From contig DASPXV010000019.1 in assembly GCA_035637115.1 (NCBI GenBank), positions 1 through 64,000 of the forward strand: a stretch of DNA of 64,000 nt, in the 5' to 3' direction. Numbering within the stretch: position 1 is the stretch's first letter; each line of letters begins with the position of its first letter. Position numbers and translations under genes: made by a program. This DNA is from JAICSD01 sp035637115 (GTDB lineage Bacteria > Acidobacteriota > Vicinamibacteria > Vicinamibacterales > 2-12-FULL-66-21). Positions 7,900 through 15,948 of the stretch are shown one piece after another. Under the pieces are notes generated by a model, which was not told the DNA's origin, did no database searches, and saw nothing but the letters and a program-made list of their open reading frames with translations.

Positions 7900-9026
7900 C
7901 GGACGATCACGTCCGCGTAGAGATCCCAGTACTGGCGCGCGACGGCCGGCGCGCGGAAGCGGGACTCGATGATCGCCTGCGTTGATGGCGCCGTACGCCG
8001 CTTGCGTGACAGCGCAGTGCGTATTGCGCTGGCGAGCGGTTGCGCCTGTTCCCGCGGCACCACCGCCACATCTTCTCCGAACACGCCATGGAGCTCGACG
8101 CCGCCCGGATTGTCCGCGGAGATTACCGGTGTCCCGGATGCGAGGGCCTCGACGGCGACCGTTGGTAAAGCCTCGAGGACGGAGGGCAGCAGGAACAGAT
8201 CGGCCGCTGCGCAGTAGCGCGCCACGACGGCATTGTCCACCAGCCCGGCAAAAGTGACTTGCGTTTCCACTCCAGCGGATCGTGCCACAGCCTGCAGTTC
8301 CGGGAGAAGCGTGCCCGTGCCGCAGACGACGAGGTGGGTATGAGGGTGGTCACGCACGACGGCGGGCAGCGCTTCGAGGAGAAAACGCTGTCCCGCGAGC
8401 GGATGCAGGCGCTTGACATTGACGAGCAGGTTCGCCGCCCGGATGCCGAGCGAGCGTCGCGCGTCCAGCATCGCGCGGTCATCATGAAATCGAAACGATT
8501 CGGCAACAGGCGGGTAGATGGCAACGGCGCGGGCCCGGTCGAGACCCAGCTCCCGTGCGCGCTCGAGGAGGCGCTGGCTATAGAACGTGACCGCGTCCGC
8601 TGCTCTGTACGCACGCGTGAAGAGGTCGGGACCGAATTTCTTCCTGTAGTGCCAGATCTCCGTGCCATAGAGCGTGAGCACGACAGGCTTGCCAAGGCTC
8701 TTTGCGAACGCTGCGGATACCTCCGGGAGCAGCCCGTTGCTGTGAACGTGAATGACGTCCGCCGACGCGAAGATGTCCCGGGTCTCGCGACGGATTCGCC
8801 ACGCGCCCGCCATCGAACCCGTGCGGAACACGCGCTGCATCAACGTTCGCCTGGCGCGTGGAATCCAGGTGACACCGGATGTTGGCGTGCCACCGGCGGC
8901 GGGTGGGTGCGCGACGAAGTGGACCGAATCGCCGCGCGCGCGCGCCCATTCGCCAAGCTGAAAAGGCAGCAGCGCATTCGCCGCCTGATCCGGCGGCAAG
9001 TGCGGCGTGACGTGGACGATCTTCAC
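7896..9026 (-). CDS. Glycosyltransferase family 4 protein
   Basis: A 376-residue GT-B fold retaining glycosyltransferase. The N-terminal domain starts K-I-V-H-V-T-P-H-L-P-P, and H-V-H-S-N-G lies at the domain core. The C-terminal half has V-N-V-K-R-L-H-P-L, the nucleotide-sugar binding region and the L-P-S-V-L-E-A-L-P (x) V-E-A-L-A-S-G motif containing the E-x7-E pair. It would move a sugar from a nucleotide donor to a lipid-linked or polysaccharide acceptor at the cytoplasmic face. It overlaps both neighbours by four bases (ATGA). Donor and acceptor are unknown. Confidence 0.85.
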   Translation of the reverse strand: MKIVHVTPHLPPDQAANALLPFQLGEWARARGDSVHFVAHPPAAGGTPTSGVTWIPRARRTLMQRVFRTGSMAGAWRIRRETRDIFASADVIHVHSNGLLPEVSAAFAKSLGKPVVLTLYGTEIWHYRKKFGPDLFTRAYRAADAVTFYSQRLLERARELGLDRARAVAIYPPVAESFRFHDDRAMLDARRSLGIRAANLLVNVKRLHPLAGQRFLLEALPAVVRDHPHTHLVVCGTGTLLPELQAVARSAGVETQVTFAGLVDNAVVARYCAAADLFLLPSVLEALPTVAVEALASGTPVISADNPGGVELHGVFGEDVAVVPREQAQPLASAIRTALSRKRRTAPSTQAIIESRFRAPAVARQYWDLYADVIVR

Positions 9027-9976
9027 GTGGAGTACGCCGCGTGAAATTCCTTGAACGTTGCCGGACGCGCCTTCAACGTGCCGACGGCATACTCGAAGAA
9101 GCGCTCGAGACGATCGCAGAAGGCGGCGAGCTCCGCCTCGGTCCTGTTGTAGGGGCTCCCGCCGACAATGGCTTCGCTGGAGTGGAAGAGAAGATTGAGC
9201 ACCGGCACGCGCGCTTCTGCAAGATCGTCCGCGAGGGCGATCATGTCCTCGAGCGATGAGTACGACGGCCGCAGCCAGCGAACGTGCGCGACACCGAGCT
9301 TCCGCAGCATGCGTTTGGTCGTATACGGCTGCGGCGCGCGCGCGTAGGCATACTGAATCGCAGACGGCAGATGCCGATTCAACCCGGCGGAAACCGGGAT
9401 TTCGAGCAGCGAGCTTGTGCCGGGCTTCGTCGCGCTGTCGTACGCGAGATAGTACGGTGTCAGCGGCGCCTCGACGAAATCGGGCCCCTGCTTGTGCGCC
9501 TCGTAGAACAGCGGCGCGACGCTCGATTCAACGTGGTAGCCGAGTTTCTCGAGGCTCGAGACGTGGGCCGCCGAGAAACCAAATCGTCCCGATCGGTAGG
9601 AGACGGGGCGCGCGCCTAGCGCTTCTTCGATCGCGTCCGTCAGCGACGCGAGCTGCGCCTCGAATTGACGCAGGGGAAGGTTGGATGCATAGGGATGCCG
9701 GCGCACGTCCTCGTCAGTGCACGGCGGCGTCTCCCAGGCGTGATGATGTGCACCGATCTCACAATCCCCTCCCGCCTGCAGCGCGCGCAAGACGTCCGCA
9801 GACTTCCGGTCCTTCGCAACCGGATAGGTGATGACGTAAGTGGGCCTGACGCCGTGACGCGCGAAGAGCGCATGGAGCCGGGGCAGCGCGTACAGGTTTT
9901 CGAACTTCTGATTCGCCCGCGCCGCCGCGTCCCACTGGTTGTCCCCCTCGGTGTCAATCCCTACAAGAAGATGCAT
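9023..9976 (-). CDS. Polysaccharide deacetylase-like protein (NodB/CE4-like)
   Basis: A 317-residue protein resembling NodB-homology deacetylases. It opens with V-G-I-D-T-E-G (D8, E10), has E-I-G-A-H-H-H-A-W with clustered histidines suited to metal binding, and S-Y-R-S-G-R-F, the arginine motif of the fold. There is no signal peptide, so action in the cytoplasm or on a lipid-linked intermediate is more likely than on exported polymer. Its place between a GT4 and a GNAT gene fits amino-sugar editing during glycan synthesis. The first CE4 motif is D-T-E in place of T-F-D-D, so the activity needs testing. Confidence 0.72.
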   Translation of the reverse strand: MHLLVGIDTEGDNQWDAAARANQKFENLYALPRLHALFARHGVRPTYVITYPVAKDRKSADVLRALQAGGDCEIGAHHHAWETPPCTDEDVRRHPYASNLPLRQFEAQLASLTDAIEEALGARPVSYRSGRFGFSAAHVSSLEKLGYHVESSVAPLFYEAHKQGPDFVEAPLTPYYLAYDSATKPGTSSLLEIPVSAGLNRHLPSAIQYAYARAPQPYTTKRMLRKLGVAHVRWLRPSYSSLEDMIALADDLAEARVPVLNLLFHSSEAIVGGSPYNRTEAELAAFCDRLERFFEYAVGTLKARPATFKEFHAAYST

Positions 9977-9990
9977 GCCGGATTACGACA

Positions 9991-11040
9991 TTATCTATCC
10001 TGATCGCTGTCCCCCAGCGTGACGTGCCACCAGTCGGTTTTTTCGTAAAAGTCCGGCGGAATGTCGGCGTCATTGATCTTGATGACAAACTCCATCGTGG
10101 ACTTGACGACGAAGTAGCCCGACTTGCGGAGGATCCTGCGGAAGCCTGCGTGCATCGCGAAGGTCCGGATCTTGTCCGAGTCGGCATTGCGCGCTTCGCG
10201 ATCGACCCAGCGCAGGAGAGTTTCGATCCCCTGCTCGTCTTCGGGGTCCGCCAGGAAGTCGACGAGCAGCGTGACGCGCCCGCGCGGCTCGTGGAGGTGG
10301 CGGTAGACGGCGTATCCCGCCGTTTTGCTATCACGGACCAGGACCGCGATCGAATACCGGACATGCGGCGCCGTCGCGAACTTCCAGTTCAGGTACGCCG
10401 CGTCACGCCGTACGGCGACGTCGAACTTCGGCGCGAGCGATTCCCACAACCTGGTGAAGCTGTCGTCGAAGCGCTGAATGATGCGCACTTCGGCACTCAG
10501 CGGCCGCGAGCGCGAGATCAACAGCACGAGCGGCCACGTCATGAACGAGATGAAGCGATTGACGGCGACGGGCAGCCGCGGATGACGGAACGCGCGGCGC
10601 GAAAGCGGCTTCACGAGGCAGGGGACCGGTCCGACATCCGGCCATTTGAGTTTCTGAAACAGCCGATAGGACGCCTCGGACAGTCCCAGCCCGAGCGACG
10701 CGCCAACGTTGCGATCCCAGGTGCGGAATAGGACTTCGCCAAGGCCGCGGCGCTGACGTTCGGGCGCGACCATCACGTCCATGCCCCACGAGCCTTTGAC
10801 CTCGTGTCCTTTCACGGCGAGCCGCACGGGCATCGTCGCGTATTGGCCGATGATCGCTGGTCCTTCCCGGGCGATCCAGATCTCCGGTTCGCCACCGGGA
10901 TTGTTCGGATTACGGCGGTATTGCCACTCCCAGCGCAGGCGGCTGGCGTCCGCCGCGTCGATGCCGAAGACACGCCGGTACAACGCCTCGACGGCGCGCT
11001 TGTCGTCCGGACGGTAGCGGTCGACGTCGGGCAGCGGCAT
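9991..11040 (-). CDS. GNAT family N-acetyltransferase-like protein
   Basis: A 349-residue protein whose N-terminal half has a GNAT acetyl-CoA site (D-V-M-V-A-P-E-R-Q-R-R-G-L-G, about 88-101). The C-terminal half (about 195-340) may be a second, degenerate GNAT domain, giving a tandem layout. It would transfer an acyl group, probably acetyl, to an amine. Context (deacetylase downstream, methyltransferase upstream) suggests a sugar amine. It is spaced 5 and 14 bp from its neighbours. A protein or amino-acid substrate cannot be excluded. Confidence 0.75.
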   Translation of the reverse strand: MPLPDVDRYRPDDKRAVEALYRRVFGIDAADASRLRWEWQYRRNPNNPGGEPEIWIAREGPAIIGQYATMPVRLAVKGHEVKGSWGMDVMVAPERQRRGLGEVLFRTWDRNVGASLGLGLSEASYRLFQKLKWPDVGPVPCLVKPLSRRAFRHPRLPVAVNRFISFMTWPLVLLISRSRPLSAEVRIIQRFDDSFTRLWESLAPKFDVAVRRDAAYLNWKFATAPHVRYSIAVLVRDSKTAGYAVYRHLHEPRGRVTLLVDFLADPEDEQGIETLLRWVDREARNADSDKIRTFAMHAGFRRILRKSGYFVVKSTMEFVIKINDADIPPDFYEKTDWWHVTLGDSDQDR

Positions 11041-11045
11041 GGGCG

Positions 11046-11894
11046 CTACGCTCCAGAACCCGCGTGGGCGAGCACGTATTCCATGTTCGAGATGAAAATG
11101 TCGCGCGTCAGCGGATCTTCGCGGACCGCGTCACCCAGGAACTTCGGCAGCCGCCTCACCGTCCCGGTGACGTGCAGTTCCTCGCGTACGATGTCGAGAC
11201 CCGCGGCGGCGATGTGCGCGCGAAGGCTGGAGACGGTCACCTTCTCGAGGAGATCGTCGTGCTTGATCTGCCCCTTGCGCGCGAGCTGAATGAACGAGTT
11301 CTCGTGCGCGGGTTCCTTCAGCGCCCAGGTCGCGTGCCGCGCGAGCCACGTAAAGGTAGCAAAGGCGATGCGCCTGCCAAAAATCAAGTGCAGCGGCAGC
11401 TGGACCTTCAGTCGCGGCAGATGCGCGCCCGCGAATGAGAGGTACGGCGCCGTGGAGAGATACACGCGCCCACGCCTGGCGAGGACGCGACGGCACTCAC
11501 GCAGGTAGAGTGCCGCGTCCGCCACGTGCTCGATGACCGCGTGCGAAAGCACGAGATCGAACGCTTCATCGCCAAACGGCAGCGCCATGCCGTCAGCCAG
11601 CGCGAACCGCAGGTTATGTATCCCGCGCTCGCGCGCGAGCCTCATGCCGGCATCGCCGAATCTGTTGATGGGATCGATTCCCACGACTTCGCGCGCCTCT
11701 TCGGCCAGCGACAGCGGCATGCCGCCCCCTCCGCACCCCGCATCCAGCACCCGCCCGCGCACTGCAACGCCGGCGCGCTCGAGAAACGCAATCACTTTCG
11801 CGCTGCGGTAGTACTCGAACAGCGCGTAATCGTATTCGGAGCGGAAACGCAGGTCGGCGTGCGCCTTGATGGCGCGCTCGTCAATGGCGCGCAC
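11046..11894 (-). CDS. Class I SAM-dependent methyltransferase
   Basis: A 282-residue Rossmann-like methyltransferase. Motif I is V-L-D-A-G-C-G-G-G-G (about 50-59), with the acidic residue of motif II in V-V-G-I-D-P, then D-L-V-L-S-H-A-V-I-E-H-V and a post-motif G-R-V-Y-L-S-T-A-P. This is the UbiE/COQ5-like methyltransferase_11 layout common in glycan clusters. Its start lies 14 bases inside the end of the upstream GT-C gene. The substrate is unknown; a sugar hydroxyl or a lipid are both plausible. Confidence 0.83.
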   Translation of the reverse strand: MRAIDERAIKAHADLRFRSEYDYALFEYYRSAKVIAFLERAGVAVRGRVLDAGCGGGGMPLSLAEEAREVVGIDPINRFGDAGMRLARERGIHNLRFALADGMALPFGDEAFDLVLSHAVIEHVADAALYLRECRRVLARRGRVYLSTAPYLSFAGAHLPRLKVQLPLHLIFGRRIAFATFTWLARHATWALKEPAHENSFIQLARKGQIKHDDLLEKVTVSSLRAHIAAAGLDIVREELHVTGTVRRLPKFLGDAVREDPLTRDIFISNMEYVLAHAGSGA

Positions 11895-13569
11895 GCTTTT
11901 CGATCAAGGCGGCCTTGTCGTGTCCGGACGGCGTTTCCGCCACGTCGAAGGTCATGATGGTGCGCCAGGCCGGGTACGCGGCGAGCACATCAACGATCTG
12001 GTCGCCTTCATAGCCGAGTTCCGGGTCGGTATACGTCAAAATATACCGCACATCCCAGCGAGTCTTCCGGTCCGCATAGTTGCCGAACTGGTGTCCGATG
12101 AAGATCGGACGGATCCGGTTCTCCAGCGCGAGGCCATTCGCGAGCTTCCCCTGCACGAGCGTCTCCGCTGGCAGTACAGCGCCAAGCGCGCGCGACGCCT
12201 CGTAGTTCTTGTAGCTGCGATGCGACGCCCAGCCGCCGAACTCTACGATGTTCCACGTCACTGCGATCGTGGCGAGCACGGTAGCGCCGCGCACACTCCA
12301 TATCGTCGAGGTCAGCGCCCGCGATATCGGCCGCCACTGCAACACCAGCGCTCCGCCGATCAGCAGGGCACCGCTCGCCGCGATGCGCACGGGCATTTTC
12401 AACGCGTGCGCGTAGACCTGCTCGAGATACGGCAACCGTGCGAGCGATCCGAGCAGAACATACGCACTGTAAAGAATCACAGGGAGAAGCAATAACAGCC
12501 GCGCGCGTGGAATGTCGCGCGCGTCCGCAGGCAGTACCGCGCCACGCGCGAGGACGATGCTCGCGAGAGCGATCAGCGCGGGTATGAGGAAGACGAACCG
12601 GCGTTCGTTCCCGACGTCGTGGATCAACAGCTCGAGCGAGCCCACCACGATCCAGAGCACAAGCAGCCGTTCGCCGTCACCGGACTTTCGCCAGCGTGCA
12701 GCGATTCCCCACGCGCCGAAGAGTCCGAGGCACAGGGCCAGCCACATGCGGCTGAACGTGTCGTGCAGGATCGGAAACCACGTCACGCGCATCACGATGG
12801 ACGCGAGGTCATAGCTTGGCTTTCGCGTGACCGACATCTGCCAGTTGTAAAAGCGATAGTCGGTCCAGTGTGGCAGGACGAAAAACAGCGCGATCATGAC
12901 GAAAGAGATGGCGAGTCCGCCGAGGGTCCAGAGTGCCTTCCGCAAATCCTTCCGCTCGAAGTCCTTCCGCCTGAAGGCGGAAGCCACGACACCCAGGACC
13001 AGGGCCCCGATGTAGAACGCGGCGGCCGCCTTGGTAAAGAACCCGAGCGTGGCGCAAGTCCCCGCCACCGCCCCCCAGGCCGGTTGCCGCTCCGCCCGCG
13101 TCGAGCAGTACCACGACGCCACGATGAAGGCAGCCATCAGCGCTTCCATGATCGCGGCGCGGTCGTACATCACGTACACGTAATTGGTCGCGAGGAGCGC
13201 TCCCGCGATCAGTCCGGCGACCGGTCCCGCGATGCGCCGGACGCCAAGCGCGAGGAGCAGGACGGACACGAATCCCGCAAACTCGCTCACCAGTCGCGCC
13301 TGCCGCACCCCGACGCCGAACGCTTTGAACGACCCGTATTCCAGCGCCGTGAACACCGGCGCGATGTACACCGGATTCCATTCGTCCTGCCGCCACGCGC
13401 CGAAGAGCGCCTTGTTGCGCGCGTTATGCGTCCATGCTCCCTCGTCATGCCACACGACACCGATAGTGGAACGCCACGGTGGATCCGCCGCCGGATAAAT
13501 CGTCCTGAGGAACAGGCCGGCCGCGAGGATCAGGAACAGGGGCGCGGAAAACTGCGCGCGACTCATCAT
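11881..13569 (-). CDS. GT39-like (GT-C) membrane glycosyltransferase
   Basis: A 562-residue polytopic membrane protein. After the first helix it has V-V-W-H-D-E-G-A-W, the acidic pair typical of dolichyl/polyprenyl-phosphate mannosyltransferase-like (ArnT/PMT) enzymes, followed by about eleven helices. It should use a polyprenyl-phosphate sugar on the periplasmic face. A 20-bp palindrome at 12964-12983 is read in frame in a hydrophilic loop (A-F-R-R-K-D-F-E-R-K-D-L), beside three CCTTCCGC words at 12936, 12948 and 12963. The start ATG abuts the TGA of the upstream gene with no gap. Confidence 0.75.
   Translation of the reverse strand: MMSRAQFSAPLFLILAAGLFLRTIYPAADPPWRSTIGVVWHDEGAWTHNARNKALFGAWRQDEWNPVYIAPVFTALEYGSFKAFGVGVRQARLVSEFAGFVSVLLLALGVRRIAGPVAGLIAGALLATNYVYVMYDRAAIMEALMAAFIVASWYCSTRAERQPAWGAVAGTCATLGFFTKAAAAFYIGALVLGVVASAFRRKDFERKDLRKALWTLGGLAISFVMIALFFVLPHWTDYRFYNWQMSVTRKPSYDLASIVMRVTWFPILHDTFSRMWLALCLGLFGAWGIAARWRKSGDGERLLVLWIVVGSLELLIHDVGNERRFVFLIPALIALASIVLARGAVLPADARDIPRARLLLLLPVILYSAYVLLGSLARLPYLEQVYAHALKMPVRIAASGALLIGGALVLQWRPISRALTSTIWSVRGATVLATIAVTWNIVEFGGWASHRSYKNYEASRALGAVLPAETLVQGKLANGLALENRIRPIFIGHQFGNYADRKTRWDVRYILTYTDPELGYEGDQIVDVLAAYPAWRTIMTFDVAETPSGHDKAALIEKRARH
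12964..12983. repeat. 20-bp palindrome inside a GT-C gene (copy 1)
   Basis: CTTCCGCC-TGAA-GGCGGAAG, an 8-bp stem with a 4-nt loop. It is the exact reverse complement of the element at 19764-19783, also inside a GT-C gene. It is carried in frame in a basic loop between hydrophobic segments. Confidence 0.85.
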
Positions 13570-15165
13570 TCAGCGTCCGTTGCGCTCCCACGCCTGGAAC
13601 CCGTCGATCGTCGGCACTTCGTGGTACTCCGCGCGCAGCCATCCAGCCAGCCGCGGCTGCGACAGGAAAAACGGACCGGAATCCTGCACGTCCGGCGACC
13701 AGTCGTGCATCTGGAGTATGACGAGCGCAGGGCGCGTGCGCGCCAGGTCCGCAGCCAGACCCGCGATGCCGTAGGACGGATCGTCGTGATTGAAGTCCAG
13801 GATGACCGGACGGCTCCAGAAGAAGCGCGACGCGCTCTGCCGTCCGCTATACACGTACGCACCGGGCGAGAAGCCGAAGAGAAAAACTCTGTCCCCCGGC
13901 GACGTCCTGGACGCGAAGAAGGCGGCCAGGTCCATGTTGTCGAGCGCCGAATACTTGTCCACGTCGCGCGCGCCGCCGTAGCGTGCGATGTGCGCCCGCC
14001 GATCGATCCGTCCGGCGACGTAGCGCGTGTCATGCCAGACGTTCCGCGCCAGCTTCGGGAAAGGATCGTCACCCGCGCGCCAGATGAAGACGGCGAGGAC
14101 GATGGCGACGACCCAGCGCAGCACGCGCGGCAAAGGCGGAATCGCGATTGCCGCCGCGACACCGGCAGCCAGGGCCAGCGCCGGCGCCGCCTGCACGAAG
14201 TACTGCGGCAGATTACGGCTGCCGTTGATCGCAATCGATGCGCACGCCACCGCGACCCACGCGAGCGGAATCCAGGCGGCCCGCTTGCGGAAGCCTGCAA
14301 TCAGCAGAACGATGCAGCCGAGTCCGCCGATGAACCAGAGCGCGTCGACGCGCGCGTGCTGGATCGGGAACATGACCAGGTACCGCGCCATGTCGAGCGG
14401 GCCTGCATACGTCTCTCCCGAATAGTGCAGGTTGTAGACGATGGTCGCCTGGTAGAGATCGTTGAGCGCGCCGCCGCGCCAGAACACCCAGAACAACGCG
14501 ACAGGGATCACGAGCGACCCAAGCGCGAGACATACGAAGTCACGCACGCTGAGTCCTCTCGACATCGCGAGCGCCAGCACGACCACCAGCACGTAGAGAC
14601 CGGCGTTGTATTTCAGCGCAAAGGCAGCGCCGAGCAGCAGCCCTGCCACGATCGAGATGAGGGCGCCTTTAATAGCTTTGACGCCCTTGCCACCATTACT
14701 ACCGACCGCGAGCGCCAGCGCGCCGGCGACCGCGAGCGCAATGAAGGTTTCACCCTGTGCGCGCACGCGAACGCCGCCGTACCGTCCAAGCGCTGGATCC
14801 GAGAGCAGCAAGAAGAACGACGCCGATAAGCCACCTGCCAGTGGACCGGCGATCTTGGTCCCGAGCGCCCACAGAAGCGCCGCAACCATCGCCGCGGCCG
14901 CGAAATCGGCGGCCGGCACGACGACATCGCGGGGGGAGATCCTGCGCAGCGCGGCGTAGATGTAGTGAATACCCGGAGGCTTCTGGTCCCACGCGTCGCG
15001 GTACGCCAGCTCGCCGTGCAGAATCCGATCGCCGACGTATGCGTACAGCCCTTGGTCCGGCCCCATGGGCTGGACCAGCGACGGCAGCCGCACAATCAAC
15101 AGTGCGGCGACGAGCGCCAGCAACAGGCGTGTGGACATTCGGGGGATAGGCGAGCCGAACCGCAT
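13570..15165 (-). CDS. GT39-like (GT-C) membrane glycosyltransferase
   Basis: A 531-residue membrane protein with an N-terminal helix, then G-P-D-Q-G-L-Y-A-Y-V-G-D and D-A-W-D-Q-K-P-P-G, the acidic and K-P-P loops typical of GT39/ArnT-like enzymes, about ten further helices and a soluble C-terminal domain of about 130 residues (about 390-531). It likely transfers a sugar from polyprenyl phosphate on the outer face of the inner membrane. ATG 15165 gives an N-terminus of nine extra residues relative to ATG 15138, and either could be real. Only 27 bp separate it from the divergent polyprenyl-phosphate mannose synthase-like gene, so the two promoters must overlap or lie within coding DNA. Confidence 0.78.
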   Translation of the reverse strand: MRFGSPIPRMSTRLLLALVAALLIVRLPSLVQPMGPDQGLYAYVGDRILHGELAYRDAWDQKPPGIHYIYAALRRISPRDVVVPAADFAAAAMVAALLWALGTKIAGPLAGGLSASFFLLLSDPALGRYGGVRVRAQGETFIALAVAGALALAVGSNGGKGVKAIKGALISIVAGLLLGAAFALKYNAGLYVLVVVLALAMSRGLSVRDFVCLALGSLVIPVALFWVFWRGGALNDLYQATIVYNLHYSGETYAGPLDMARYLVMFPIQHARVDALWFIGGLGCIVLLIAGFRKRAAWIPLAWVAVACASIAINGSRNLPQYFVQAAPALALAAGVAAAIAIPPLPRVLRWVVAIVLAVFIWRAGDDPFPKLARNVWHDTRYVAGRIDRRAHIARYGGARDVDKYSALDNMDLAAFFASRTSPGDRVFLFGFSPGAYVYSGRQSASRFFWSRPVILDFNHDDPSYGIAGLAADLARTRPALVILQMHDWSPDVQDSGPFFLSQPRLAGWLRAEYHEVPTIDGFQAWERNGR

Positions 15166-15192
15166 GAATTATAGTGCTGGCGAGCCCTTTCC

Positions 15193-15948
15193 TTGTCAGC
15201 TCGCATTGCCACAGTCCCCGCGCTCGCGCTGGTGGTGCCCACTTACAACGAACGCGACCGCCTTCCCGAGCTCGTCCGCGCGATCTTCGCCGCGTACGAT
15301 ACAGGGGGCATCGATGGCGAGCTCGTGATTGTCGACGACAATTCCCCCGACGGCACGGGGGCGGTCGCCGACGAGGTCGCGAAGAGCTTTCCGATTCGCG
15401 TGCTGCATCGTCCCGGCAAACTGGGACTCGGCACAGCCGTCGTGGAGGGCTTCAACGCTGCGGAAGCGGAGATCGTCGGCGTCATTGACGCGGACCTGAG
15501 TCACCCGCCCGAGCTCGTCCCGAAAATGCTGTCGATATTGCACGCCGAGCACGCGGACATCGTCATTGGCAGCCGTTACGTACGCGGCGGCGGCACCGAC
15601 GCGTGGGAAACATCGCGCGTGCTGATGTCGAAGTTTGCATGTGTGCTCGCCCGGGGCCTCACGCCCGTTCGGGACGCAACGTCGGGGTTCTTCCTGATGC
15701 ATCGCGATCGCGCCCGCGGAGTGACCATCTCCGCCGGTGGCTTCAAGATCTGCCTCGAGTTGTTGATTCGGAGCGAGCCGCGCGTTGTCGTGGAGGTTCC
15801 GTACGTCTTCAGGGGACGCACGGCCGGCGAGAGCAAGATGAACTGGAAGGAAGCAGCCGGCTATCTGAAACAGCTGCGGGACCTATATGCCTACCGGCGC
15901 GTGCACCATCTCGCGCGGCCGCAGCACCGCGTCATCGCGCCGCGTTGA
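15193..15948 (+). CDS. Polyprenol-phosphate mannose synthase-like GT2
   Basis: A 251-residue GT2 enzyme of the Dpm1 type. It has V-P-T-Y-N-E-R-D, then V-D-D-N-S-P-D-G-T, the D-A-D-L-S-H-P-P metal motif, and I-G-S-R-Y-V-R-G-G-G. It would make polyprenyl-phosphate-mannose (or glucose) from a nucleotide sugar at the cytoplasmic face, the donor used by GT-C enzymes like the one divergent from it. It has no C-terminal membrane helices. The start is TTG 15193; no ATG fits the family start. Its end overlaps the convergent radical SAM gene by 17 bp. Confidence 0.85.
   Translation: MSARIATVPALALVVPTYNERDRLPELVRAIFAAYDTGGIDGELVIVDDNSPDGTGAVADEVAKSFPIRVLHRPGKLGLGTAVVEGFNAAEAEIVGVIDADLSHPPELVPKMLSILHAEHADIVIGSRYVRGGGTDAWETSRVLMSKFACVLARGLTPVRDATSGFFLMHRDRARGVTISAGGFKICLELLIRSEPRVVVEVPYVFRGRTAGESKMNWKEAAGYLKQLRDLYAYRRVHHLARPQHRVIAPR

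Noticed and set aside
6403..7920. Plus-strand open frame antisense to the GT-C gene at 5995-7899
   Set aside because: Same shadow composition; no start context or motifs.
12619..14829. Very long open frame on the plus strand across two GT-C genes
   Set aside because: The product is almost all Arg, Glu, His, Gln and Pro with no domains, the usual shadow of GC-rich coding on the other strand; the minus-strand genes have clear membrane topology and coupled starts.
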